DNA from: Ammopiptanthus mongolicus
Lineage: Eukaryota; Streptophyta; Magnoliopsida; Fabales; Fabaceae
NCBI GenBank assembly: GCA_039655645.1
Contig: CM077346.1
Location: 71,199,283 to 71,263,282 of the forward strand
Length of the DNA stretch: 64,000 nt
Reading direction: 5' to 3'
Below the pieces are notes generated by a model. It was not told the origin of the DNA and did not search any database. It saw only the letters and a program-made list of their open reading frames with translations. Positions 59,401 through 64,000 of the stretch are shown in pieces (position 1 is the stretch's first letter; each line of letters starts with the position of its first letter). Position numbers and translations under genes: made by a program.

Positions 59401-61733
59401 CTTGTGATCGTAACCATGGAGGCTTTGACTGTAGCATTGAAATTGCAACACATCAAGGTGCTTGTTTACTTTAAGAGATTGATAAACTTGGTCTTTGACT
59501 GCAAGTATCTTGGTTCAACTCTCCCCCTTCATTTCTTTGTCATGCAATTTTTGTCTGATTCCCTGGTTACTATTTAACTTGGCAAATAATTGTCTGTCAA
59601 GTGAAAGTATCTGGCAGAGAAACCTAACTAAGTAGTTTATAAACATATTCTGTTCAACCATATTTTCTGTGCATGTTTCAGTACGTGCTCTTATAAGCTT
59701 TTAATTATATAATTTGCAAGGTTACTTGAAGAATTAATCAGCTGACCGGCTGTGGACCTTGCCGTCTTTCTAGGTGTTGTCATCTTACAAAGAAGAATCA
59801 CAGCAAGGAACTGGAACTTGTTGGAATACATGTAGTTAATATAGATTCATTTATAGGCAAATCACATCATTTAATTATGTAGATATTCCTCTGTATTTAT
59901 TTGTATTTATTACATTAAGCTTTTATAAACTAACCCTCCACTGTGTAGTTGAAACACATGGATTCATCATATGTCTCTGTTTTCTCTCTTTATTCATGAC
60001 AGAACTAACTGGCCAACTCATGGTTGTCAAACTAACAAGTTGTATACTCGAGTAAACTTGCAAATTCACCACCAAAATATGTTAACTGCTTCAAAGCTTG
60101 CAACATCAAACTCATTCACTGTATATTTGGGCCAGTCTTTTTGCTTTTAACTGGCTGCAAGTCCATCTAGCCTATTTCCAAACTTCAATTAAAAAAAACC
60201 CCTCTTAAACAGATGATAGAACACTTCTTAGTATCAATTTTATTTCTATTATGTAATTATGAATTTATGGTTCTTGTTGTGTAACTTATAATTAATATAT
60301 GGATATGGTGTTAGTTTTGTTTAATTCTTTTTCCATTTTATTATGTTGCATATGTAGTAATCTTTTGTCACAAATATCAATATATATCTTTTTTTCAGCT
60401 ATTTAAAAAAGTTGGTAAACTCAATGGGCTTTTGTTGAAAATTTGAGCAGGGCATGTCTGGCAGTCAATTTTTCTCATTGTATCAAATGCGGCAGCTATA
60501 CTTCCTGCCTATTGGTCCTTTCAGCAGAAGGTGGTTCTTTCCCTTTGCTTTTGGTAACTCTTGTTTTCTTCTTTTAGTTTGGATTGACAATCAGTTTATA
60601 ATGCTGATAAAGGACTATGACTTTGTTGGGATGGTAAGAAACTTAATTGAATTTATGGCAGAGGCGTCGTCCTCACTCCTCCCTATTATTCGGTTATATC
60701 ATGATTTATCTACCTGCATACAACAATTGATTTTATGGTGTCACCTTGGCACTGTTTAGACTTGTATATAAAATATGTTGAGGAGAAATAATTCTAGTTA
60801 TTTAAATCAATAAAGTGAGATGGAGAACAAAAAATTGGAATCTCAAAAAGTTCTATAATGTTAAATCCGAGCATTACTGATGAAGAGCCAACAAAATAAA
60901 TTTCAATTCATTATATAAATTTTGTGTTGACATGGAACCCATAGTTTCCTTGTAATGTCCTTTATGCAGGCATTAGCAGAATGGGTTATATTCACATCCA
61001 GTGGAATTTCAAGTGGAATATACCATGCATGTGATGCAGATACCTGGTGTGCATTGAACTATGAAGTCTTACAGGTTAGAGCTCTGCCTCTAATATCTCC
61101 TCTGACTCTCTCTGAAAATATAATAAATTATTTTGGAAATAGAAATGTTATGTCACTGGCATAGATGTTACAAGCTTCAGAAATTGAAAATAATTGTACA
61201 TGTAGAGGCTGAATTGAAATTTTTTCACGTATAGGGATCAAGTTGAAAACGAACGTCAAGTATAGGGACCAAAAGTATAGTTTAACTTTCAAAATATAAC
61301 GTAATAGAAAATGGCATTACATGTGTTTCTGGGAATTTACAATGGCTACACATTTCAATTTTTCAGTTCATGGACTTTTGGCTCTCTTTCATGGCTGTGA
61401 TTAGCACTTTTCTTTATCTAGCTACCATTGACGACATATTTAAGAGAGCAATCCACACAGCTGTAGCTATCCTTACAGCCCTAATGACTGTTACTAATGC
61501 AACAAGGTACATGAACTAGTAGACTGACAATTTATATATCTATAAATATACACAGCCAAAGATGTTTAAGTCTTTTTCATATTTATCTGTGTTGAGCTAT
61601 GCAGGCCTTCCAATGCTGTTCTTGTGTTTGTGATCGGTGTTCTTGGCCTTCTTGTTGGATGGTTGACAGAGATCTCAACAAAGTATAGGTCCCTTTCCTT
61701 TTCAATTGGATTCTCACTAAATTTCTCTCAGAG
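32176..61733 (+). CDS. TMEM8/PGAP6-like membrane protein (EGF-like + DUF3522), 12 exons, 3' partial
   Basis: Exons: 32176-32371, 33284-33342, 34872-34992, 48444-48517, 48627-48695, 57436-58026, 58646-59181, 59393-59457, 60451-60530, 60970-61074, 61367-61506, 61605-61733. All introns are GT-AG and phases agree, giving 721 codons with no stop. Residues 8-33 are a signal peptide; 34-530 a ctodomain with many N-x-S/T sites; about 528-568 an EGF-like module (CPKRC, GDC, CSC, GFDC); 575-720 at least four membrane segments of the DUF3522 domain. SSGIYHACD carries the Ser, His and Asp expected of CREST-superfamily hydrolases; animal PGAP6 (TMEM8A) is a GPI-cleaving phospholipase A2. The second His motif should lie in the missing exon(s). 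Function in plants is inferred. The start could also be the in-frame ATG at 32188. Confidence 0.88.
33284..33342 (+). CDS. Host gene exon 2 (residues 66-85)
   Basis: Preceded by GCTCCAG and followed by GTAAGT. Encodes VDLPPWFSALSIAMNSDVDL. The short size and matching phases on both sides support it. Confidence 0.85.
33343..34871 (+). other. Intron 2, no nested element resolved
   Basis: The stretch 33440-33500 (GGGGCACTGGCCTCCC) with 33890-33930 looks like the edges of an old insertion, but I cannot define termini. The rest is AT-rich with no coding signal. Confidence 0.45.
34872..34992 (+). CDS. Host gene exon 3 (residues 86-125)
   Basis: Preceded by TTTTTTCAG, followed by GTATAG. Contains PIICFRDGSPPLPD, part of the family's N-terminal ectodomain. 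It is followed by the 13.45-kb intron 3. Confidence 0.85.
35340..35554 (-). repeat. Copia A left (3') LTR
   Basis: 215 bp, from TAATATCAGAGAAAAC to GTGACTCCAATA. The right LTR is 259 bp, longer by a ~20-base insertion (GGGCCCAAGTCAAG) and extra CTAATAA units. Confidence 0.85.
35555..35707 (-). pseudogene. Copia A RNase H tail
   Basis: Minus frame reads TTDQLPDILTKPLD, the conserved end of copia RNase H. The preceding RT/RNase H is absent. A 26-bp word lies twice in this stretch (about 35600-35625 and 35671-35696), which explains the odd peptide before TTDQ. Confidence 0.75.
35708..35926 (-). pseudogene. Copia A integrase-RT linker fragment
   Basis: The minus strand encodes a proline/serine-rich run (for example PPTQPAPPINTEPIPPSPP) preceded by PRQRIERS. 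This is typical of the variable linker before copia RT. It abuts the SIRE env-like ORF on its right. Confidence 0.5.
35927..37408 (-). pseudogene. SIRE-type env-like / plant transposon protein ORF
   Basis: Third ORF after pol, diagnostic of the SIRE/Maximus copia lineage. A start at 37408 (MARNISSGSG) is followed by two in-frame stops (37214-37216 and about 37035) and then 338 uninterrupted codons (36943-35927). The N-terminal half resembles the 'putative plant transposon protein' domain. The C-terminal half has a basic patch plus an acidic run (EEEDDDDD) and a proline-rich tail. No transmembrane segment is obvious in the open part. Its function in SIRE elements is unproven. The 3' LTR expected beyond it is missing. 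Confidence 0.65.
37856..38594 (-). pseudogene. SIRE-type copia RNase H
   Basis: Two overlapping minus frames (38594-38025, 38113-37856) give the RT-thumb to RNase H region with SRPDIMY, CDADYAG, the ALSTTETEYIS box and the end WADIFTKPL. One frameshift lies near 38050. The neighbouring RT is at its right, the env-like ORF at its left. Confidence 0.8.
38739..39359 (-). pseudogene. SIRE-type copia reverse transcriptase, YVGD at active site
   Basis: Minus strand 39359-38997 and 38993-38739, separated by one stop codon. Contains KARLVAQGYSQ, the FAPVARLEAIR motif, YGLKQAPRAWY and the catalytic box, which reads YVGD instead of YVDD. The loss of one catalytic aspartate, the stop, and a break after 38739 make it inactive. 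Confidence 0.85.
39440..39805 (-). pseudogene. SIRE-type integrase C-terminal region
   Basis: Minus strand reads ISYFHPF, LNTKDNLGKFDAK, GYSETSKAFRVYN and VEESVHVKYDD, standard for the SIRE integrase tail and RT linker. It is joined at 39805/39806 directly to LINE RT sequence, so the rest of integrase, protease and half of gag are deleted. Confidence 0.75.
39806..41626 (-). pseudogene. LINE ORF2: endonuclease and partial RT
   Basis: The ATG at 41626-41624 starts MFKIIFWNVRGFGNPD, the usual opening of plant L1 ORF2. The endonuclease runs to about 40900 (FIGEFNAVLG, SKSDHFPI); a stop replaces the Trp after SEP near 41517. The linker block with RNTEFFHKMTSFKNVTK is at 40549-40500. RT starts with PIALANFKFKVISKVL and GFVKGRLISDC (about 40080-39950) and ends at LIHVLQALI, before the active-site box. 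Several further frameshifts are present. Confidence 0.8.
41626..42880 (-). pseudogene. LINE ORF1 (DUF4283-like)
   Basis: Contains GDALAIKISESEYQA near 42770, then LGKGYYF, AWTPDFNPSL and YWRPKILFEIGGGL of the DUF4283 domain. After GGGL the frame shifts into KEAIKRQNLQYVPKDKEG, so the zinc-knuckle region expected between them is lost. The C-terminal part (42363-41626) is acidic, then basic (KKKRKQK). Its stop TGA at 41628-41626 overlaps the ORF2 ATG by one base. In L1 elements ORF1 binds the RNA. Confidence 0.75.
42899..43422 (-). repeat. Tandem ~305-bp repeats in LINE 5' region
   Basis: Unit 1 is about 42899-43116 and unit 2 about 43205-43422. Both run from a GAAGAAGATGG-rich purine stretch through CCATGGAAAATATCATGCACG and AGAGCCAAGTTTTTTCC to TATTATCACA. 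Between them is a short copy (about 43132-43175) of sequence from ORF1 near 42570-42606 (ATCATCCATACTTGAGAAAT). The ORF read on the + strand through the purine run is an artefact. Confidence 0.8.
43491..44110 (-). pseudogene. SIRE-type copia gag N-terminal region
   Basis: The minus strand begins MPSGSQPVLEG near 44100, then RPPFFNGNHY, and ORF 43991-43680 with KMEQNYKVRYSLMCAFSPDEF and QIWDTLSNLHEGTSKVK. It ends at LTLDDL where the LINE starts. One frameshift lies near 43680. It is the capsid-like part of gag. Confidence 0.75.
44171..44182 (-). other. SIRE primer-binding site
   Basis: GCTCTGATACCA on the + strand is the exact reverse complement of TGGTATCAGAGC, pairing with initiator methionine tRNA. 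It is two bases from the LTR. Confidence 0.85.
44185..45561 (-). repeat. SIRE-type 5' LTR (1377 bp)
   Basis: Starts TGAAAATGAAAGAGGG and ends GGTTCTAACA on the + strand, so the minus strand begins TGTTAGAACC. It lies next to the primer-binding site. No second copy exists in the window; the 3' LTR has been lost at the 35927 side. Confidence 0.8.
45562..45990 (-). pseudogene. Copia A integrase core
   Basis: Minus strand gives FAIVDDYSRHTWIYLLKSKAE, then ILRSDNGQEF and a degraded E motif region (HQTSCVETPQQN). Breaks occur before and after. The SIRE LTR is inserted right after HLPKIFGYML. Confidence 0.8.
46267..46600 (-). pseudogene. Copia A protease remnant
   Basis: Reads HSGSVILSNDITLHNVMHI and FNLISVQCLTTSLQ, the part of copia protease downstream of the active site. 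The DSGA triad is not visible in a continuous frame. Confidence 0.6.
46622..47740 (-). CDS. Copia A gag, open 372 codons
   Basis: An uninterrupted ORF in the minus strand. PYYLHPGENSGTVLVSPPLN opens the copia-type gag N-terminal domain; RLFWLDLKDRYF and SIKQGDRNVSAFF belong to the UBN2-like helical domain; GRGRGRSNNKQCIFCGR leads into a zinc knuckle whose histidine is replaced by tyrosine (CIFCGRVYYIVETC). The last ~60 codons run in a shifted frame relative to protease. It was a capsid-like protein; the knuckle change suggests it is not functional. Confidence 0.75.
   Translation of the reverse strand: MTIITPLPIMQSQMAILPFDHAQVPTSPYYLHPGENSGTVLVSPPLNSDNFHSQSCAIKRTLLSKNKHKFIDGIVTAPSIVDPLYDAWECCNNIVISWINCSLTPHNAQSTVYIDNARLFWLDLKDRYFKGNHFHISDILQELYSIKQGDRNVSAFFIDLKTLWEELESLRPTPSCSCNTPCPCNLTHCMKQHKENEYVICFLKGLNDSFNTVKTQILLLGPLPPINKVISLVTQQERKAIDSNLDASPLFTTATNSGPWTQPNKGYQGRGTPNNQGGRGRGRSNNKQCIFCGRVYYIVETCYFKHGFPSGYKTKNPTILSMLPLLNLLGIILQQTRIQSIVLPYNLAIKVERDLYPCYKVPKLKLQIQLIQ
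47805..47816 (-). other. Copia A primer-binding site, altered
   Basis: GCTTTGATATCA; the reverse complement TGATATCAAAGC differs from TGGTATCAGAGC at two positions. It directly precedes the LTR. Confidence 0.6.
47817..48075 (-). repeat. Copia A right (5') LTR
   Basis: 259 bp, TATTATCAAAG to GACTCCAATA, followed by TGTCA (48076-48080). Contains four tandem CTAATAA units where the left LTR has two. Confidence 0.85.
48444..48517 (+). CDS. Host gene exon 4 (residues 126-150)
   Basis: Preceded by TTCTTTAG, followed by GTATTG. Encodes LNGLDVEQCLPIQKNITMKL with an NIT glycosylation site. It restores the frame from exon 3 across the nested transposons. Confidence 0.85.
48627..48695 (+). CDS. Host gene exon 5 (residues 151-173)
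   Basis: Preceded by TTGTTCAG, followed by GTACGG. Encodes VSPGVWYIGLFNGIEP, the strand that opens the ectodomain repeat typical of the family. Intron 4 is only 109 bp; intron 5 is 8740 bp. Confidence 0.85.
49060..49262 (+). mobile_element. tRNA-derived SINE, 203 bp, TSD AAGTTTTCGCA
   Basis: An 11-bp target duplication AAGTTTTCGCA flanks it (49049-49059 and 49263-49273). It has an RNA polymerase III A box (TGGTCCGAGTG, 49072-49082) and B box (GGTTCGATTCC, 49118-49128), a tRNA-unrelated body and a short A-rich tail (CCCAAAAAAATTTG). It lies in host intron 5 in sense orientation. It is not a tRNA gene: there is no acceptor-stem pairing or anticodon arm. Confidence 0.88.
49325..50231. mobile_element. 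hAT-like MITE, 907 bp, 8-bp TSD
   Basis: Ends TAGGGGTGTTCAC and GTGTATACACCCTA; the target duplication is GGACAAAG / GGCCAAAG (7 of 8). Subterminal zones are full of GGTTCGGGT / ACCCGACC words in both orientations. The interior is CT-rich (49520-50080) with an (ATT)n run at 49470-49497. No transposase. The ORF at 49388-49729 is a chance reading of the CT-rich part. Confidence 0.8.
50514..50834 (-). mobile_element. TRIM retroelement, 321 bp, TSD GTCAC
   Basis: Two 118-bp terminal repeats (50514-50631 and 50717-50834) differ at about 4 positions. The target duplication GTCAC is perfect (50509-50513, 50835-50839). On the minus strand the LTR begins TGTTGCGAGTCCCACATCGG; an 85-bp interior carries a primer-binding site (TGATATCAGAGC, from 50716 leftward) and a polypurine tract (GAGGGGGCA, at 50632-50640). 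No coding capacity, as expected for a terminal-repeat retrotransposon in miniature. Confidence 0.9.
50840..52328. other. Intron 5 spacer, no feature resolved
   Basis: AT-rich to 51500. The stretch 51700-52150 has more balanced composition and minus-strand ORFs up to 99 codons (52151-51852) with no recognised motif; a captured gene fragment is possible but unsupported. Confidence 0.4.
52329..53453. repeat. 1.1-kb fold-back hairpin bounded by (TA)n
   Basis: (TA)~20 at 52329-52368 and (TA)~31 at 53392-53453 enclose two long inverted arms, about 52380-52650 and 53120-53391. Matching segments include AAAGATTCAGATTAAAA with TTTTAATCTGAATCTTT, and CATTTTCAAGTTCTCA with TGAGAACTTGAAAATG. The ~470-bp centre contains a further GTGGATGCTTTGGC repeat (53033 and 53125). 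Transcription through host intron 5 would give a long RNA hairpin. No transposase. Confidence 0.85.
53770..54378. mobile_element. Palindromic MITE with ~45-bp TIRs
   Basis: TAATGTTATTTGTACACCTG at the left and its exact complement at the right (54359-54378). The similarity continues through TTCTGGACACCTGGGTG. The interior is built from inverted copies of AGTTCAAATACGTGGTTAAT and CAGTGGATGGTTAAT. A TA target site would fit a Stowaway/Tc1-type MITE, but the duplication is too short to prove. Confidence 0.75.
54879..57042 (+). pseudogene. Copia C pol remnant (integrase end, RT, RNase H)
   Basis: Sense-oriented copia pol in host intron 5. Integrase tail with LGYSWVQKGYMCYSPS (55040-55130) and the ADVTLFEDTPYF motif; linker to 55440; RT around 55850-56296 (MDIKNAFLHGDFEKEIYMEQ, then LYGLKHSPRAWFERF) with the YMDD box retained but out of frame near 56120; RNase H with SAEMEYRAM and QLVDVFTKSLW (56689-56985). 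Stops and frameshifts throughout. gag and the 5' LTR are absent; the copy starts within integrase at about 54879. Confidence 0.85.
57043..57340 (+). repeat. Copia C 3' LTR (298 bp)
   Basis: Starts TGTTGATATG immediately after a polypurine tract (ATTGAGGGGGAG, 57031-57042) and ends CTTAACA. It stops less than 100 bp before host exon 6. Contains TTCATGAGGCC and a likely polyadenylation zone, so it could offer a premature poly(A) site in the host transcript. Confidence 0.75.
57436..58026 (+). CDS. Host gene exon 6 (residues 174-370)
   Basis: The largest exon of 197 codons, preceded by GTCTCTGCAG and followed by GTAGAG. Cysteine-rich ectodomain with at least six N-glycosylation sites (for example NISV, NSTV, NLTK, NCTM). 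It ends with a CPRGKAGPNC motif. Confidence 0.9.
58646..59181 (+). CDS. Host gene exon 7 (residues 371-549)
   Basis: Preceded by GTCTGCAG, ends TACAG before GTTTAT, phase 2. Ectodomain with YAREGTWSFGLRH and the first half of the EGF-like module (CPKRCSSHGDC). Confidence 0.9.
59393..59457 (+). CDS. Host gene exon 8 (residues 549-570)
   Basis: Preceded by GGCCTCAG, followed by GTGCTT. Encodes FCSCDRNHGGFDCS, the C-terminal half of the EGF-like module. Confidence 0.85.
60451..60530 (+). CDS. Host gene exon 9 (residues 571-597)
   Basis: Preceded by TTTGAGCAG. Encodes HVWQSIFLIVSNAAAILPAY, the first membrane segment. The donor was set at AAG/GTGGTT because it joins in phase to exon 10; a second GT at 60553 (TTTTGGTAAC) would break the frame. 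Confidence 0.85.
60970..61074 (+). CDS. Host gene exon 10 (residues 598-632)
   Basis: Preceded by TTTATGCAG, followed by GTTAGA. Encodes ALAEWVIFTSSGISSGIYHA then CDADTWC. This holds the Ser/His/Asp motif that places the protein in the CREST superfamily. Confidence 0.9.
61367..61506 (+). CDS. Host gene exon 11 (residues 633-679)
   Basis: Preceded by ATTTTTCAG, followed by GTACAT. Encodes FMDFWLSFMAVISTFLYLAT and a following helix (AIHTAVAILTALM): two membrane segments. Confidence 0.9.
61605..61733 (+). CDS. Host gene exon 12 (residues 679-721)
   Basis: Preceded by TATGCAG, ends CAGAG before GTGAGT, phase 2. Encodes NAVLVFVIGVLGLLVGWLTE, a membrane segment, and the start of a cytosolic loop. 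The next exon is not found before the window ends. Confidence 0.88.
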
Positions 61734-62089
61734 GTGAGTTCTCAGTACTTCGTAAATTTATTTGAGTACACAATAATATTGATTTACAGGCAACAAAGTA
61801 GCAATTGATAGCTTAATGCTTCATTTTGAAGTTTTTTTTATTGTTCATGCAATCATTGCCTATTTAGGGTTAGCCATTGTAGTGAACCCTCACCCCGTCC
61901 GCCCCTCCCCTCCCCATATTTGTGGCTGATCATAGCATAATCTAGCTGTATGCTATTATTTACAGCATGTTCCCCAATTCACTCTAATAAGTTGGCAGTC
62001 TTCTTTATAGGATGATTCATGGAAAATTATGATTGAGGAATATTAACTAAAAGAGTGGCTAATTAAATTTTATTGTGAATAGTTCTTTT
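61734..62089 (+). other. Start of host intron 12, no feature
   Basis: Begins GTGAGT. No exon matching the expected continuation of the DUF3522 domain is seen here. Confidence 0.5.
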
Positions 62090-62320
62090 TTTAGGAGTTA
62101 TTGTAGCAGATATTCTATTTTAGGAATTATTGTATTTGATACCTTTTAGGATTCCTTTTATTTTCCGAGCTGTTTATTCTCTTTAATAAGCAGATCATAT
62201 CCTGATCTTTAGGTACCGGATTTGGGTCCTAAAATCATGGGAAAAGATACTATTTTCTTGTATATATTTTGTCCCATTCTACGGCAATGAGAATCAGAGA
62301 ATTCAATCATCTGAACCTTT
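62090..62320 (+). repeat. Copia D 5' LTR (left edge approximate)
   Basis: TTAGGAGTTATTGTAGC near 62091 to TTCAATCATCTGAACCTTT, followed by a primer-binding site. Contains a promoter-like CTGTTTATTCTCTTTAATAAG. The exact TG start is lost or unclear. Confidence 0.6.
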
Positions 62321-62321
62321 A

Positions 62322-62333
62322 TGGTTTCAGAGC
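62322..62333 (+). other. Copia D primer-binding site
   Basis: TGGTTTCAGAGC, one base from TGGTATCAGAGC. Fixes the element as sense-oriented relative to the host gene. Confidence 0.8.
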
Positions 62334-62449
62334 ACTCTCAAACAGAAACAAACCTCTAGAGTCCCTGCTATGGCGCTTCCGAAACCACAGCTCCTCCAAC
62401 ATCATCTCTTCTACTGAGGACGTCTCCAATCCTATATGAACTTCAAGAG

Positions 62450-64000
62450 TTCTGTTATGCCCATCACCGGGCATAAACTCAATGGCAAAAATTATCTTTA
62501 GTAATCTTTAGTAGTTCCAATCTGTCTCCATGTTCATCAGGGGTAAAAGAAAAGATTATTACCTTACTATTACTGGCTTATAAAAAGAAAAAAAACTTAC
62601 TAGTACGGGTGCAACTCCCTCCAAGTCCGACCATAAACACAAGCAGTGGAGTCAGAGAAAAACATGGTCATCTCGTGGTTGATCAACACTATGAACTTAG
62701 CTCAACTGCAAAGGAAATCTGGGATGGTATCAAGGAAACCTACTCCGACAAAGAACATACTTCTGAAATCATTGAAATCAAAGGTATTCTCTACCATCTT
62801 CAACAAGGTGAAACTTGTGTGACTTAATATTATGATGTCCTTACTCGTTACTGGAACCAACTTGACATGTTAGAATGTGTTGGCACTTGGCACTCCCATG
62901 ATGATATAAAGACATGTAAGTCACAACAAGGAACTTGATGAAGTACGAGGAAGCATTATTGTAAGCAAGTCCGGGATGCTTTTGCGGCAGTTAGAAGATA
63001 AGAAATCATAAGGAAGATCATGGTGGGGAGTCAAGGACCTTTAAATACAGCCTAAGGTTTTGCCCTTGCAGTTCATGGAAACCAGAGGCAAGGAAGTGAC
63101 TGTAGGTCTCGCTAAGGAAGACCATTTTGTGACTTTTGCCAACGTCCTGGACACACGAAGAAGACATGCTAGCAAATTCCTGGCAAACTGGTTGACTGGG
63201 GTAACTGAGGTTATACTGTTGTTGTATACAATAGACCAACCACTGAGTCTGCTCCCTTCAACAAAGAACATTTAGAGCTCCTCCAAAAATTGTTCACTCA
63301 AGTCAGTACGTTTGCCATTGGTTCACGATCAGAAGTTGAATTATCAATTGCGTTGATTAGCAAGGCCTAATGAGGACTTTCCGGGGTAATTGACTCCGGT
63401 GCTACAAATCATATGACTCGTAATGTTTCTTTATTTCACTCATATTTGCCTTATCCTGGAAAGTACAGAGGAAGGATTGTAGATGGATCGTTATCCACTG
63501 TAGCTGGAATTGGTTCTGTCACTATATCTAGAAATTAAGAACATGAATCGGTCCTTTTTATTCCAAACCTGACATGCAATCTGCCATCTATCAGTAAACT
63601 TACTGGAGACCATCAATATGTTGCTAAGTTTCCCTCCCCCTTCTCATTGCCTTTTTCAGGATAGGACTCGAGGAGGACGGTTGGCAAAGCTGACGAATAT
63701 GCGGGTCTCCACCTTCTCCAAATGCATGGTACCTCCAAAATTCAAACTTTGACAACTCACTGTTTTCTGGTCCAACTGCACACAATTAGAATTCTGGACC
63801 TGTCCTAACCCTTGATAGTGTTATGTTGTAGGATTTTAGATTAGGACATCTAAGTTTCATGTACCTTGAAAAGTTGTTTCCTTGTTCATCAATAAAAATT
63901 CAAGTTTATTCCACTGTGAATTCCATCAACTTGCTAAACACTCAAGAAACTCTTGTCCTAAACACACTTATCAACCTTCTTTCATACTTATTGTGTCCTT
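62450..64000 (+). pseudogene. Copia D gag-protease-integrase start, runs off window
   Basis: gag helical domain in ORF 62609-62827 (STAKEIWDGIKETYSD, KGILYHLQQGETCVT), interrupted by a stop; YYDVLTRYWNQLDMLEC after it; a zinc knuckle with intact spacing (CDFCQRPGHTKKTC, about 63130-63170); protease DSGATNHMT near 63390; then integrase N-terminal pieces (LGHLSFMYLEKLFP, about 63844-63886). Many stops and frameshifts. It lies in host intron 12, and the remainder of pol and the 3' LTR lie beyond position 64000. Confidence 0.8.

Noticed and set aside
60531..60553. Alternative donor for exon 9 at TTTTGGTAAC
   Set aside because: Extension of 22 bp breaks the frame into exon 10; the donor after AAG keeps it.
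61200..61310. Possible small transposon (TATAGGGACCAAAAG words) in host intron 10
   Set aside because: Only one edge is suggestive; no inverted repeats or target duplication could be defined.

Overview
This is plant nuclear DNA, almost certainly from a eudicot. It contains spliced GT-AG exons, AT-rich introns, plant-type Ty1/copia and Ty3/gypsy LTR retrotransposons, an L1-type LINE, a tRNA-derived SINE, a TRIM, hAT-like MITEs and a CACTA end. The transposon mix would fit a legume, but the family cannot be fixed from sequence alone. I see no bacterial-type genes, rRNA, tRNA gene or CRISPR array.

One host gene is recognisable. Twelve exons on the + strand, from 32176 to 61733, splice in frame into 721 codons of a TMEM8/PGAP6-like membrane protein of the CREST superfamily. 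It has a signal peptide, a long N-glycosylated ectodomain, an EGF-like module and the first several membrane segments of the DUF3522 domain. The last exon(s) lie beyond the window. Coding sequence is about 2.2 kb of 29.6 kb; introns 3 (13.5 kb), 5 (8.7 kb) and 12 (open-ended) are swollen by transposons.

1-11427: a decayed ~2.4 kb gypsy-type LTR (minus) holding a Tekay-like gypsy element (minus) with two ~2.9-3.0 kb LTRs and a truncated pol. 11674-17007: a copia element (minus) with GTTTT target duplications and a truncated right LTR. 17526-22706: a copia element (plus) whose gag is split by a solo gypsy LTR and whose leader holds a hAT-like MITE. 22707-25106: remnant with a CACTA terminus, into which a copia solo LTR lies between two 51-bp direct repeats. 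25837-28417: another solo gypsy LTR containing a five-unit minisatellite. 28423-32175: AT-rich DNA upstream of the host gene with no recognisable gene.

Intron 3 holds a three-level nest, all antisense to the host gene: copia element A (35340-48075, TSD TGTCA) contains a SIRE-type copia with an env-like ORF, which contains an L1 LINE whose ORF1 stop and ORF2 start overlap as TGATG. Intron 5 holds a SINE, a hAT-like MITE, a TRIM (each with target duplications), a 1.1-kb fold-back hairpin bounded by (TA)n, a palindromic MITE, and a truncated sense-oriented copia. Intron 12 holds the 5' part of another sense-oriented copia running off the window.

No undescribed multi-gene system is evident. The most unusual signals are the 51-bp duplication around a solo LTR, the TGATG junction and tandem 5' repeats of the LINE, the fold-back locus, the recombinant Tekay element, and a membrane-protein gene that has kept intact exons and splice sites through repeated nested insertion.
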